The translations under genes were made by a program, and so were the position numbers. 64,000 bases of DNA from CAYGLF01 sp964350945 (lineage in GTDB: Bacteria > Chlamydiota > Chlamydiia > Chlamydiales > JAAZZY01), in contig CAYGLF010000002.1 of the NCBI GenBank assembly GCA_964350945.1, positions 225,978 to 289,977 of the forward strand. The letters are read 5' to 3'. Shown here piece after piece: positions 27,538 to 35,764 of the stretch; position 1 is the first letter of the stretch, and each line of letters begins with the position of its first letter. Under the pieces are notes generated by a model. The model was given only the letters and a program-made list of their open reading frames with translations. It was not told the DNA's origin and searched no databases.

Positions 27538-28950
27538 CTACTTTAAATTTACAGTTACGTACCTAGTTATCTTACCATAGCGTATTAAAAGTAGGACATG
27601 TTTATTTTTTGCTGAGTCTCCCAAGGCCTCATAAAAATCTTCAACGCAGGTCACTTTATGTCGGTTCACAGCTAGTATTAGAGTTCCTGTTCGAACAGAA
27701 GCCATGGCTAGCTGGGAATTGGGTTTAACTTTGGTAATCACCACACCTTCTTTTTCCGTATATCCGAGCTGTCTAGCAACTTCTGGTGTGAGATTTTCAA
27801 TTTCAACACCGAGTGCATTTTGGGTGTTAATCGGATTGCTTCCATTATTATCTAAGGGGTGCTCTCCAATCGTTGTTTGGATTTGTTTAATTTTACCATC
27901 TCGGCTTATAGTCAACATGACTTTAGACCCAGGACTCATCAATGAAATTTCGTGGGTTAGGTTAGTCTGGCGAGTTAAAGGCTTATCGTTGATTTTGATA
28001 ATGACATCTTGTTCTTGCAGTCCCGCTTTCTCTGCTGGAGATTTGGGAGCTGTTTCGATAATCACTACCCCGTCGCTAGATTGAAGGTTGAATGCTTTTG
28101 CAAGATCAGGGGTTAGCGTTTGCGCACGAACTCCTAAGTAGCCTCTTTTGATAAATCCATGATCGCGAAGTTGGTCGGCAACATGTTTTGCAAGGTTACT
28201 GGGAATGGCAAAACTCAGCCCCATATAGCCTCCTGTCTTTGTCAAAATAGCTGTGTTGATTCCAACCACTTGGCTATTTAGATCAAGTAAAGGCCCACCA
28301 GAGTTTCCGGGGTTTATTGCTGCGTCTGTTTGAATATAATTTTCCCATGTAGAGCTACCAAACTGGTTGCGACCTGTGGCACTGACAACACCAACTGTAA
28401 CAGATGCTTCAAATTCAAAGGGATTTCCGATGGCAATTGCCCACTGTCCCACTCGCACTTTATCGGAGTCTGCTAGTGTGAGATAAGGGAAATTTTTTCC
28501 TTCAACTTTAATTAAAGCAACTTCAGTGCTAGGGTCGCTCCCGATTATTTGGGCTTCAAATTCACGACCATCTTGCATTGAAACCTTAATACTAGAAGCA
28601 TCGTTGACAAGGTGATTGTTGGTTAAAATATAGCCGTCATCGGAAATAAAAAATCCTGTCCCAGAACCCGTAGGGGGAGCTATTTGTTGAGGGGATTGTC
28701 CAAAGAAATGGTAAAAAAAATCATTAAAATTTGCATCTAAGTTATTATTGGCATTGAAGTGAACCTTAATGCTGACAACAGCTGGGATTGCTTTTTCAGC
28801 GACCTGTGAAAATCCTTCAGAGGCTTCTTTTAATACTGCAATTCCCGCAGAATGGGGTGGTAAGGTAGATTCTTTTTTAGAGCTACAAGTGGATGATAGA
28901 GAACATGATAAAATAGTTGCTAAAAGAATAGTGGTTACTTTTAATCGCAT
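27538..28950 (-). CDS. htrA: Periplasmic serine protease HtrA/DegQ with Asp-to-Glu triad change
   Basis: HtrA is an envelope protease and chaperone. From the ATG at 28950 (470 residues) there is a perfect GGAGGT ribosome binding site six bases upstream; the longer frame from 28992 has none. Residues 1-22 are a signal peptide. The trypsin-like domain covers about 50-245, with His113 in TNNHLV and Ser217 in GNSGGP. The acid position, 30 residues after the His as in E. coli DegP (His105/Asp135/Ser210), is Glu143 (PSTEVALIKV) rather than Asp. Two PDZ domains follow (about 265-350 and 375-465). It is the first gene of a three-gene run. Confidence 0.93.
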   Translation of the reverse strand: MRLKVTTILLATILSCSLSSTCSSKKESTLPPHSAGIAVLKEASEGFSQVAEKAIPAVVSIKVHFNANNNLDANFNDFFYHFFGQSPQQIAPPTGSGTGFFISDDGYILTNNHLVNDASSIKVSMQDGREFEAQIIGSDPSTEVALIKVEGKNFPYLTLADSDKVRVGQWAIAIGNPFEFEASVTVGVVSATGRNQFGSSTWENYIQTDAAINPGNSGGPLLDLNSQVVGINTAILTKTGGYMGLSFAIPSNLAKHVADQLRDHGFIKRGYLGVRAQTLTPDLAKAFNLQSSDGVVIIETAPKSPAEKAGLQEQDVIIKINDKPLTRQTNLTHEISLMSPGSKVMLTISRDGKIKQIQTTIGEHPLDNNGSNPINTQNALGVEIENLTPEVARQLGYTEKEGVVITKVKPNSQLAMASVRTGTLILAVNRHKVTCVEDFYEALGDSAKNKHVLLLIRYGKITRYVTVNLK

Positions 28951-29079
28951 ATTTAGACCTCCATGAATGAAAATAGCATTTTTAAAATGCATGTTAGCAA
29001 TACAGAGGTAAATTATTCAAGTATTTGATTACTAAATTAAGGATTAGTAAACAAATATGGAGTCATTAAAAAAGAGGAT

Positions 29080-31581
29080 TTAAAAGTTCCACTGAAGCCC
29101 TACATAGGGAATAACTACACTTAAAACGCGCATTTTGAATGGTTTTCTTAGAGAAAAGCGTTGATTTTCTGCTTGCTGGTCCATTTTCCCAATATTTCTA
29201 GTTGCTCCAAGTTGTACGTACTTGCAGCCAAAGATTCCTGTAAAAGGAAAGTCAAAAGAGGCGCAGCGGATACTAAAGCCCGTTTCTGCCATCCAAGAAA
29301 CATTTGCTATAATTTTTTGACGGATGCTTTGGTTCATCGAAACGAGTCCTACAGCGCCTTCTGCATTTAGGATGCGATTGACCCGCATGTTTGTCCAGCT
29401 TTGCCAAGAGGCACCTAACCCAACTCCGAGATAAGGAGCAAAGGCGTATCCTTTAAAAATTATAGGGTAGGGGATTTCATACGTGCATTTCCCCATTAAA
29501 GCGTCAATAGTTAGTTGGGCTCTAAACTGATTCCTAGATCCTGAGAGGGGGTCTCCTCCGTTGTGAGCACCGATACCTTCAATCGGTTGTGTGGATATAA
29601 AGATGCTCTTTTGTGATTGATAAGAAAGTGCGGTTTTGAGCCACTGGTTAAATCGATAACCTAAGAGGTATTCATAAACAGGGGTGATATTATAGCTCAA
29701 ATTACCCTTTAGAGGGCTAGATCCATACTGCTCAAATTCCGAGGGGGGATTACCGCCAATATTTCCTTCAATTTGATCAAGAACTAAAATCCCAGGTCCC
29801 ACATTTGCCTGGGTAAAAACGCTCTTTTTTTTCTGGATGTTGCTAGCATTTGTAAAAAATGGTTTCCAAGTGTTGATAGGCAATGAGCTAATACAGTAAT
29901 TATCATTTACAGGAAAATCCCATTGCATTCCAAGGTAGGGGGCAAATGAATATAAAATTTTTGCTCCGATAGGTTTAAAAAGTCCCATTTCTAAACCATC
30001 TTGTTCATTGGCTTTCCCAATATTTCGAACGGATCCCCAGTAGTTAAAACGGCAACCTGCAGTGATAGAAAATAAAAATTGAGGGTCTGCATTGCGCAGC
30101 TTAATACCTGAATCGACCATCCATGAAAAATTGGGGATAATGACACTTCTTAAATACAAAAAGTTATTTGTAAACGTCCCATTAATCTCTGCAGTTCTCT
30201 CAATTTTAATGTCAGTCCAGCTTTGCCAAGAGGCTCCGAGGCCCGCACTGATAAAGGGGGTAAAAGCCATATTCTTAATGATCCCTGAAACAGTGTTTAG
30301 AGAAAATTTGGCCATCAGAGCATTTAAGTTTAAAGAGGACTTAAATTGGTTTAAAGACTTGTGAAATGTTTCGTTCCCCTGTCCGGGAAGCCATTTGGAA
30401 ATGAGGGTGGTTTCATTTTGGTACTGATAAGAGATCCCCATCTCTAGGCCGTGGTTGAGTCGGTATCCAATCAAGTATTCCATGAGAGGAGATTTCGTAT
30501 AGGCAATTTTTTTCTCTAAGGGAATCGTAGAGCCAGAACCAAAAAATAAAGATTGGGGTTCTCCTGCCAGATTTCCGCTTCTCCCGGATAAAAACAAAAA
30601 GTTGGGCCCGATATTGACCTGTGCGGTGACGCAGGGCTGCAAGGTCACTAGCTTTGCAGGGACAAAAAACATTTCTTCGGTATTTGCCGAGCGATTTTTG
30701 AAATAGAGGCCTTTAGTGACTGGGAAGTCCCAGTGTAATCCCAAATAGGGGGCAAAAGAATAGAGTGCTTGGATGCGAAAAGGGTGGAAGAGTCCAATTT
30801 TGTAATTGCTTTGCTGGCCTTGCATTCCCAAGTTTCGGGTTTGGCCCCAGTAATTATATTTGCAGCCAACATTTACTGAGAATCCAGGATTTGGTTTTGA
30901 AGATGTGAAATTAAACCCAATATCAGCTAAAGCCAAGATATTAGGGATTGTTTTTTGACGAAAAGGAACATCTGTGCCTACAAAATCGCCACTTTCAACT
31001 TGAAAGATACGGTTGATGATATTTGACCACGTCTGCCAACTGACTCCAGTTCCTGCTGCTACATACATTTTAGTAGCTATTTTTTTCCATACAAAGGGCT
31101 GGGGTGTTTCAAAGATGAGTTTAGGCCCTAAAGAGTTGAGTTGGATGTCAGCTCCAAATTGAATGACGGCATTGGAGTCTACTCCTCCAAGAGAGGGCAA
31201 GACGCGTGTTTGTAAATAGATGTTCGATTGATTTTGGTAAGAGAGGCCTAGTCCAAACCAGTCATTGAATTGATAGCCTACAAGATACTCAAAAAGAGGA
31301 GCTTTTGAATAGCTTAAATCTTTTTGCTCAGGAATTGAGCCTAGCATACTAAACAGGGGAGCTGGGATATTGCCTAGGTTAGCTTCTACGTTGCTAAAAT
31401 ATAACCATCCAAGACCGATATTAATTTCACAAAAAACTGCCGCACTAGAAGGGGGGGGGATTTTAGGAGGGGAGAGACTCGATTGCAAGGAGGGTGTAAG
31501 GGTTTCCTCTGAGAAAATGGGGGTGCTGACAAACAAGCAAAGCACACAAAAGGTTCGAAAAATTCTAAGAATGTGATTCAT
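29080..31581 (-). CDS. Triplicated MOMP-like outer-membrane beta-barrel protein
   Basis: An 833-residue outer-membrane protein with a signal peptide (residues 1-24, ending IFSEE). It consists of three diverged copies of one barrel-like domain: about 50-283, 324-552 and 592-833. Each copy has a YLxGYxxN element, a G[AV]SWQ[ST]W[ST] element and an RNxGxxxQQ-like element, and ends in LGLHWDF, LGMQWDF or VGLQWNF. The final Phe is the usual BAM recognition end, and the inner copies keep the same pattern. The domain resembles the MOMP-like porins of Simkania, Parachlamydia and Legionella. It lies between htrA and the M16 protease. A C9 tract at codons 41-44 could switch it off by slippage. Confidence 0.78.
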   Translation of the reverse strand: MNHILRIFRTFCVLCLFVSTPIFSEETLTPSLQSSLSPPKIPPPSSAAVFCEINIGLGWLYFSNVEANLGNIPAPLFSMLGSIPEQKDLSYSKAPLFEYLVGYQFNDWFGLGLSYQNQSNIYLQTRVLPSLGGVDSNAVIQFGADIQLNSLGPKLIFETPQPFVWKKIATKMYVAAGTGVSWQTWSNIINRIFQVESGDFVGTDVPFRQKTIPNILALADIGFNFTSSKPNPGFSVNVGCKYNYWGQTRNLGMQGQQSNYKIGLFHPFRIQALYSFAPYLGLHWDFPVTKGLYFKNRSANTEEMFFVPAKLVTLQPCVTAQVNIGPNFLFLSGRSGNLAGEPQSLFFGSGSTIPLEKKIAYTKSPLMEYLIGYRLNHGLEMGISYQYQNETTLISKWLPGQGNETFHKSLNQFKSSLNLNALMAKFSLNTVSGIIKNMAFTPFISAGLGASWQSWTDIKIERTAEINGTFTNNFLYLRSVIIPNFSWMVDSGIKLRNADPQFLFSITAGCRFNYWGSVRNIGKANEQDGLEMGLFKPIGAKILYSFAPYLGMQWDFPVNDNYCISSLPINTWKPFFTNASNIQKKKSVFTQANVGPGILVLDQIEGNIGGNPPSEFEQYGSSPLKGNLSYNITPVYEYLLGYRFNQWLKTALSYQSQKSIFISTQPIEGIGAHNGGDPLSGSRNQFRAQLTIDALMGKCTYEIPYPIIFKGYAFAPYLGVGLGASWQSWTNMRVNRILNAEGAVGLVSMNQSIRQKIIANVSWMAETGFSIRCASFDFPFTGIFGCKYVQLGATRNIGKMDQQAENQRFSLRKPFKMRVLSVVIPYVGLQWNF
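31451..31459 (-). repeat. C9 homopolymer tract in the barrel-protein gene
   Basis: Nine consecutive G on the plus strand, read as C9 in the gene (codons Ile41-Pro-Pro-Pro44). It lies 17 codons after the signal peptide cleavage region. It is the longest G/C run I see in the window. A one-base slip would frameshift the protein. Confidence 0.85.
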
Positions 31582-31649
31582 TTAAACCATCAATAGCGTT
31601 TTTATTAAAACCTAACATCTTACGAAAATTATTTTTTTACAAGAAAAAA

Positions 31650-34616
31650 CTAGATCGATTGAATATCGAGTGCTTTTTGGTTTTCTTGTAGTAGAAGTTT
31701 ATTTTCATTTTCAAGCTTCTCTTTGGGACCAAACGTAATCGTGGTGGCTTGCTCTAGTTGATCGAGAACGAGTTGTTGTAAGGCATTTTGAATATCTTGT
31801 TTAGTTGCCTCTATAATACGGGTTCTTAGAGCGGATCTAGAGGCAAAATCTTTGCCTTCTCGACGCCATGTGTAGGCGGTGACACCGCGATACTCTGGGG
31901 AAATAGGAGAATCTAACTTTTGCAAAATACCTAATTTGGCTTCTTCAAGCTCTTGCTGAGAAAAATCTCCAGCTACCACCTTCTCGGATGCTTTTTTAAA
32001 AGCCTGAAGAGTAGATGCTAGATTAGGGTCTCTATAGGCATAGAAATAAAATTTTCCAGAGCTGATTTTATTGCTAGCTCCTCCCCCATAAGCGCCTCCT
32101 TGCTCTCGAATGGCTCGGTGGAGGTAGGTGTTATCTAGAAGTTTAGAAGCAATACTTAGATAGGCTGAGCGTGGGTCGTTAAAAGAGGATGTTTTAAGAG
32201 CCATGGATGTAAAGAAGACAGGGGAAGAGCTGATCTTGCCGCATGAAGAGATCAATTTTGGAATAAAATGATCCTTCCAAGGCTTTATAGGGTGAGGCTT
32301 TAATGAGCACAGCTTCTTGAAGGGGTCTTGAAGATTTGCAAACGTTTCTTCATCACATGTGGTAATAGTTTCATAAGTGTTTGCATTCAGCAGTTTTTGT
32401 TGTAGAGCTTTTAACTTGTCTATTAGCTTAGGGATTTCGTGCTTGCAATCTTGTACTATCTTTTGAATATTCTTGTAATAGCCAAGGCCTGACCAATAGT
32501 AACTGAGATAGCTATGAGAGTAAAAATGACTGCTCGATAAATTCAATGCATAGCGCAGGCTATTTTGTTTTAAATCATGATCTAGCTCTACAAATAGCTG
32601 GGTGAGTAGCTCTTCAATTCTTTTGGGGTCATCAAATAAAGGCGCCTCGATCATATCGATCATTAAATCAACAAGGTGAGAATAGTTATTTACGAGTGAC
32701 TTGCCTTGTATATGAAGAGCCGGGGTATAGGTAGACGTATCTTTGGAAGAAACATAGACGTCTAGAAATGCAGCGACTCCACCTGTGTGATTTTGAATAA
32801 GCTTTAAATTGTCTTGGTAGCTCTTCCCACGACTGCCTAGTTGTGGAAGTAGATAAGTAAAAAGGCGTATGTATGAAAGGTCTTCAAAGTCTATTTCAGG
32901 AAGTTTAAAGACAACGTCTTGGTAGACAACTCCATTTGTAAAGGTTGGGTGGAAAAAGGTCGTTACATTTTCATTCTTTTGAATGACGATGTCTATTATG
33001 CGGGGGCTTTTAGCAACATCATTGAGCGTCATTTTAGGGAGTACTTCAAGATCTTGATGTTCTTGCCTTTCTTGAAATTCTTTGAGTTCAACTGTTTTTT
33101 GGATGATCTTTTGTTCCTCTTGGTGATCTAATTTTGAGCGAAGCTTAAGAAGCATTTCTTCTTCCTCTTTTGCTTCCTCTTGCATCAAAGTGGGTTTTGG
33201 GAACAAGACTGTTGAAGTAAAGTGGGTATTTGTAATCAGGTACTTTTGTATTAAGGAAGGTAAATACATAGGATCTTTCATTTTCTTGCGAAGTTGATCA
33301 AATAAAGCATGTATTTGCAGGCAATTTTCAGGGGCAGATCCAACATTTTTTAGGGGCATCATTTTTAAAATAAGAGAGAGGCCAAAGGGGCCATAGTCAG
33401 AATTGATTTCGGTTCGTGAAAATTCTAGCTGGTGTAGTGCTCCTTCTATCATCTCTTGATCAAAAGGAGTTTGAGAAAGCGTTTCCAGAGTTTTAAAAGT
33501 AAGATCTGTAAGGGGTTGCAAGTTTTCTTTTTCACAGCCTTCAAAGATGAGGTAGAAAGGAGCTTGTGAGAGTTCATCTTCTAGTTCAGACTGGACATTG
33601 AGGCAAAGTTTTGATCCAAGTAGAGCTATTTTTAAAGGCGAAGCGTCTGTCCCCATTAAGATTAAATCTAAGACTTGCAATGCTAAAATATCGATTTGTT
33701 CACTGAGTGGGCATGTGAGCCATGCAAGCCCGATGTATGTTTTTTGATCGATTGGTTCATGCGATGCTATGGGGTAGCCTTGAACTTTAACTGTAGGGCC
33801 TTTCAGAGCTTTTTGAATTGGGTTTGGGGATAGCTTAGGAAGTTTGGCTGCTTTTTTTAGGGTGTGTGTCTCTAAAAAATCCAGGTGATCTTTGAGCGGT
33901 AAGTTTCCATAAAAATAGAAGGTGCAGCGAGACTCTTGATAGTATTGTTTATGAAAATCAAGAAGGCCTTGGTAGGTCAGGGAAGGGATGCAAAGAGGGT
34001 TGCCTCCCGAGTTGTGGCGATAGAGAATGTCAGGAAAGAGCTCCTGCATCATATTTTCCCAGAGCCTATAAATAGGAGATGACATAGCCCCTTTCATTTC
34101 ATTGAATACAATTCCTTTAAATATGAGAGGAGATTTTGAATCTTGTGGGTTTAAAAATTCGAGGCGATGTCCTTCTTGTAAAAAGCTGAGTTCTTTGAGC
34201 TCTGGATGGAAGACTGCATCTAAATAAACCTCGAGCAAATTATAGAAGTCTTTGGGAACTTGTGATGCAGCGGGGTAACAGGTAAAGTCTGGCCCTGTTA
34301 GTGCATTCATATAGGTGTTGAGGCTTCGTCTATTCATGGAGAAGAAGGGATCTCTTACCGGAAACTTTTGAGAGCCACATAAAACGGTGTGTTCTAAAAT
34401 ATGTGCCACCCCATTAGAGGAGTCGGGAAGGGTTCTTAAAGAGAGACAGAATACGTTTTCAGGGTCATTATTAGCGATGTGAACAATGGTGGCTCCAGAA
34501 GGCTCATGCTCTAGTTCTCTTAACAAGCATTGAAGCTCTTTGATGTCTTTTGATTTAGTAATTTTAAAGTTGCCGTAACAATCGCCAACTTGGGTAAATT
34601 CATTGGTAAGGTTCAT
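31650..34616 (-). CDS. M16C zinc metalloprotease (presequence-protease/insulinase type)
   Basis: A 988-residue protease of the M16C group, the length of mitochondrial PreP and its bacterial relatives. The inverted zinc motif is HILEH (around residue 70), followed by FPVRDPFFSMNRRSLNTYMNA, a PreP-like signature (shown only in part here). A glutamate-containing helix lies further down (GIVFNEMKGAM, around residue 170). Four M16 subdomains fit the length, with EQGGAYGGGA near residue 840 as the C-terminal active-site helper. There is no signal peptide, so it is probably cytoplasmic and degrades peptides. In C. trachomatis a comparable protease gene lies between htrA and the pssA-nrd genes. Confidence 0.9.
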   Translation of the reverse strand: MNLTNEFTQVGDCYGNFKITKSKDIKELQCLLRELEHEPSGATIVHIANNDPENVFCLSLRTLPDSSNGVAHILEHTVLCGSQKFPVRDPFFSMNRRSLNTYMNALTGPDFTCYPAASQVPKDFYNLLEVYLDAVFHPELKELSFLQEGHRLEFLNPQDSKSPLIFKGIVFNEMKGAMSSPIYRLWENMMQELFPDILYRHNSGGNPLCIPSLTYQGLLDFHKQYYQESRCTFYFYGNLPLKDHLDFLETHTLKKAAKLPKLSPNPIQKALKGPTVKVQGYPIASHEPIDQKTYIGLAWLTCPLSEQIDILALQVLDLILMGTDASPLKIALLGSKLCLNVQSELEDELSQAPFYLIFEGCEKENLQPLTDLTFKTLETLSQTPFDQEMIEGALHQLEFSRTEINSDYGPFGLSLILKMMPLKNVGSAPENCLQIHALFDQLRKKMKDPMYLPSLIQKYLITNTHFTSTVLFPKPTLMQEEAKEEEEMLLKLRSKLDHQEEQKIIQKTVELKEFQERQEHQDLEVLPKMTLNDVAKSPRIIDIVIQKNENVTTFFHPTFTNGVVYQDVVFKLPEIDFEDLSYIRLFTYLLPQLGSRGKSYQDNLKLIQNHTGGVAAFLDVYVSSKDTSTYTPALHIQGKSLVNNYSHLVDLMIDMIEAPLFDDPKRIEELLTQLFVELDHDLKQNSLRYALNLSSSHFYSHSYLSYYWSGLGYYKNIQKIVQDCKHEIPKLIDKLKALQQKLLNANTYETITTCDEETFANLQDPFKKLCSLKPHPIKPWKDHFIPKLISSCGKISSSPVFFTSMALKTSSFNDPRSAYLSIASKLLDNTYLHRAIREQGGAYGGGASNKISSGKFYFYAYRDPNLASTLQAFKKASEKVVAGDFSQQELEEAKLGILQKLDSPISPEYRGVTAYTWRREGKDFASRSALRTRIIEATKQDIQNALQQLVLDQLEQATTITFGPKEKLENENKLLLQENQKALDIQSI

Positions 34617-34685
34617 ATCAAATCTCTATGCTTAAAGAGAGCCGATAGTACGGTATTTACTTATTTTTCAGAAGAGTTAAAATAG

Positions 34686-34712
34686 AAAAAAGCCCCGCAT
34701 AAAGCAGGGCTT
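34686..34712 (-). terminator. Rho-independent terminator after nrdB
   Basis: Read on the minus strand, AAGCCCTGC and GCGGGGCTT form a nine-pair stem (one G-U) with a five-base loop, followed by a T-run. It lies 12 bases after the nrdB stop and before the M16 protease gene. Confidence 0.85.
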
Positions 34713-34723
34713 AGAAACAGCAT

Positions 34724-35749
34724 TTACCATTCTAGGTTGGATGCTGATTGGTATTCAGTGACGCGAGTTTCGAAAAAGTTTTTTTCCTTAGTCAAGTCAA
34801 TTGTTTCACTCATCCATGGGAAAGGGGAGCTAGAGTGGTAGCATTTAGGAAGGCCAATACGTTCTAGTCTACGATCGGCAATGTACTGCACATAATCCTC
34901 AAACATGTCTGCGGTCAATCCTAAAATACCTTCAGGTAAACAGTCCTTGGCATACTTAATCTCCAAAACAACAGCTTGTTTGATAAGATCTTGAATTTCT
35001 TGCTGGAATTCTGCAGACCATAGCTGTGGGTTTTCGTCTTTAATTCCATTAATCAAGTCTATCCCAAAGTTAAGGTGTACAGTCTCATCACGTAGAATAA
35101 ATTGGAACTGCTCTCCAATACCTGTCATTTTATTCTGGCGGTGCAAAGATAAAATCATAGCAAATCCGCTGTAGAAAAAAATGCCTTCCATGATGATGTA
35201 ATAGCCAATCAGATTCTTTAAGAATTTTTGAGCTCCTTCAAATGTATCTGTTGTGAAGTCCTCGGCCAGAATATCTTTAGTAAGGTCCATTTCAAATTCA
35301 TCTTTTCCACTGATGCTATTCACTTCTTGGTACATATTAAAGATCTTTTTTTCGTCGAGAGCGAGGGAATCAATAATATAGAGGAATGTGTGTGAGTGGA
35401 TGGCTTCTTCAAATCCTTGACGTAGGAGATATTGTCGAGCTTCTGCGTTGGTAATATGTTTGTAAATAGCAAGTACGATGTTATTGGCTACCAGGCTTTC
35501 GGCGGTGCTAAAAAAACCAAGGTTTCTTAAAATTAGACGGCGCTCGCCCTCTGAAAGCTGGTTGGATTTCCATAGATCAATATCTTTGGACATAGGAACC
35601 TCAGTAGGCATCCAATGATTTGCGCAGCCATTGATATAATGCTCCCATGCCCATTTGTACTTAATGGGCATAAGTTGGTTGACATCAACTGTTTTGCAAT
35701 TAATTAAAAATTTATCTGTTTGCTTTTGTTTATTTTCTTTCGTAGTCAT
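34724..35749 (-). CDS. nrdB: Ribonucleotide reductase R2 subunit, class Ic
   Basis: The 341-residue R2 protein provides the oxidising cofactor for NrdA. Metal ligands are visible: Glu in FSTAESLVANN (around residue 84), Glu115 and His118 in EEAIHSHTF, and the second-half EGIFFYSGF and RDETVHLNFG. Residue 122, the tyrosyl-radical position of E. coli R2, is Phe. This is the diagnostic change of class Ic enzymes, first described for Chlamydia trachomatis (Phe127), which use a Mn(IV)/Fe(III) centre instead of a radical. It follows nrdA after 15 bases with an AAAAGGGG ribosome binding site and ends at a strong terminator. Confidence 0.96.
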   Translation of the reverse strand: MTTKENKQKQTDKFLINCKTVDVNQLMPIKYKWAWEHYINGCANHWMPTEVPMSKDIDLWKSNQLSEGERRLILRNLGFFSTAESLVANNIVLAIYKHITNAEARQYLLRQGFEEAIHSHTFLYIIDSLALDEKKIFNMYQEVNSISGKDEFEMDLTKDILAEDFTTDTFEGAQKFLKNLIGYYIIMEGIFFYSGFAMILSLHRQNKMTGIGEQFQFILRDETVHLNFGIDLINGIKDENPQLWSAEFQQEIQDLIKQAVVLEIKYAKDCLPEGILGLTADMFEDYVQYIADRRLERIGLPKCYHSSSPFPWMSETIDLTKEKNFFETRVTEYQSASNLEW

Positions 35750-35764
35750 CTTATTCCCCTTTTA

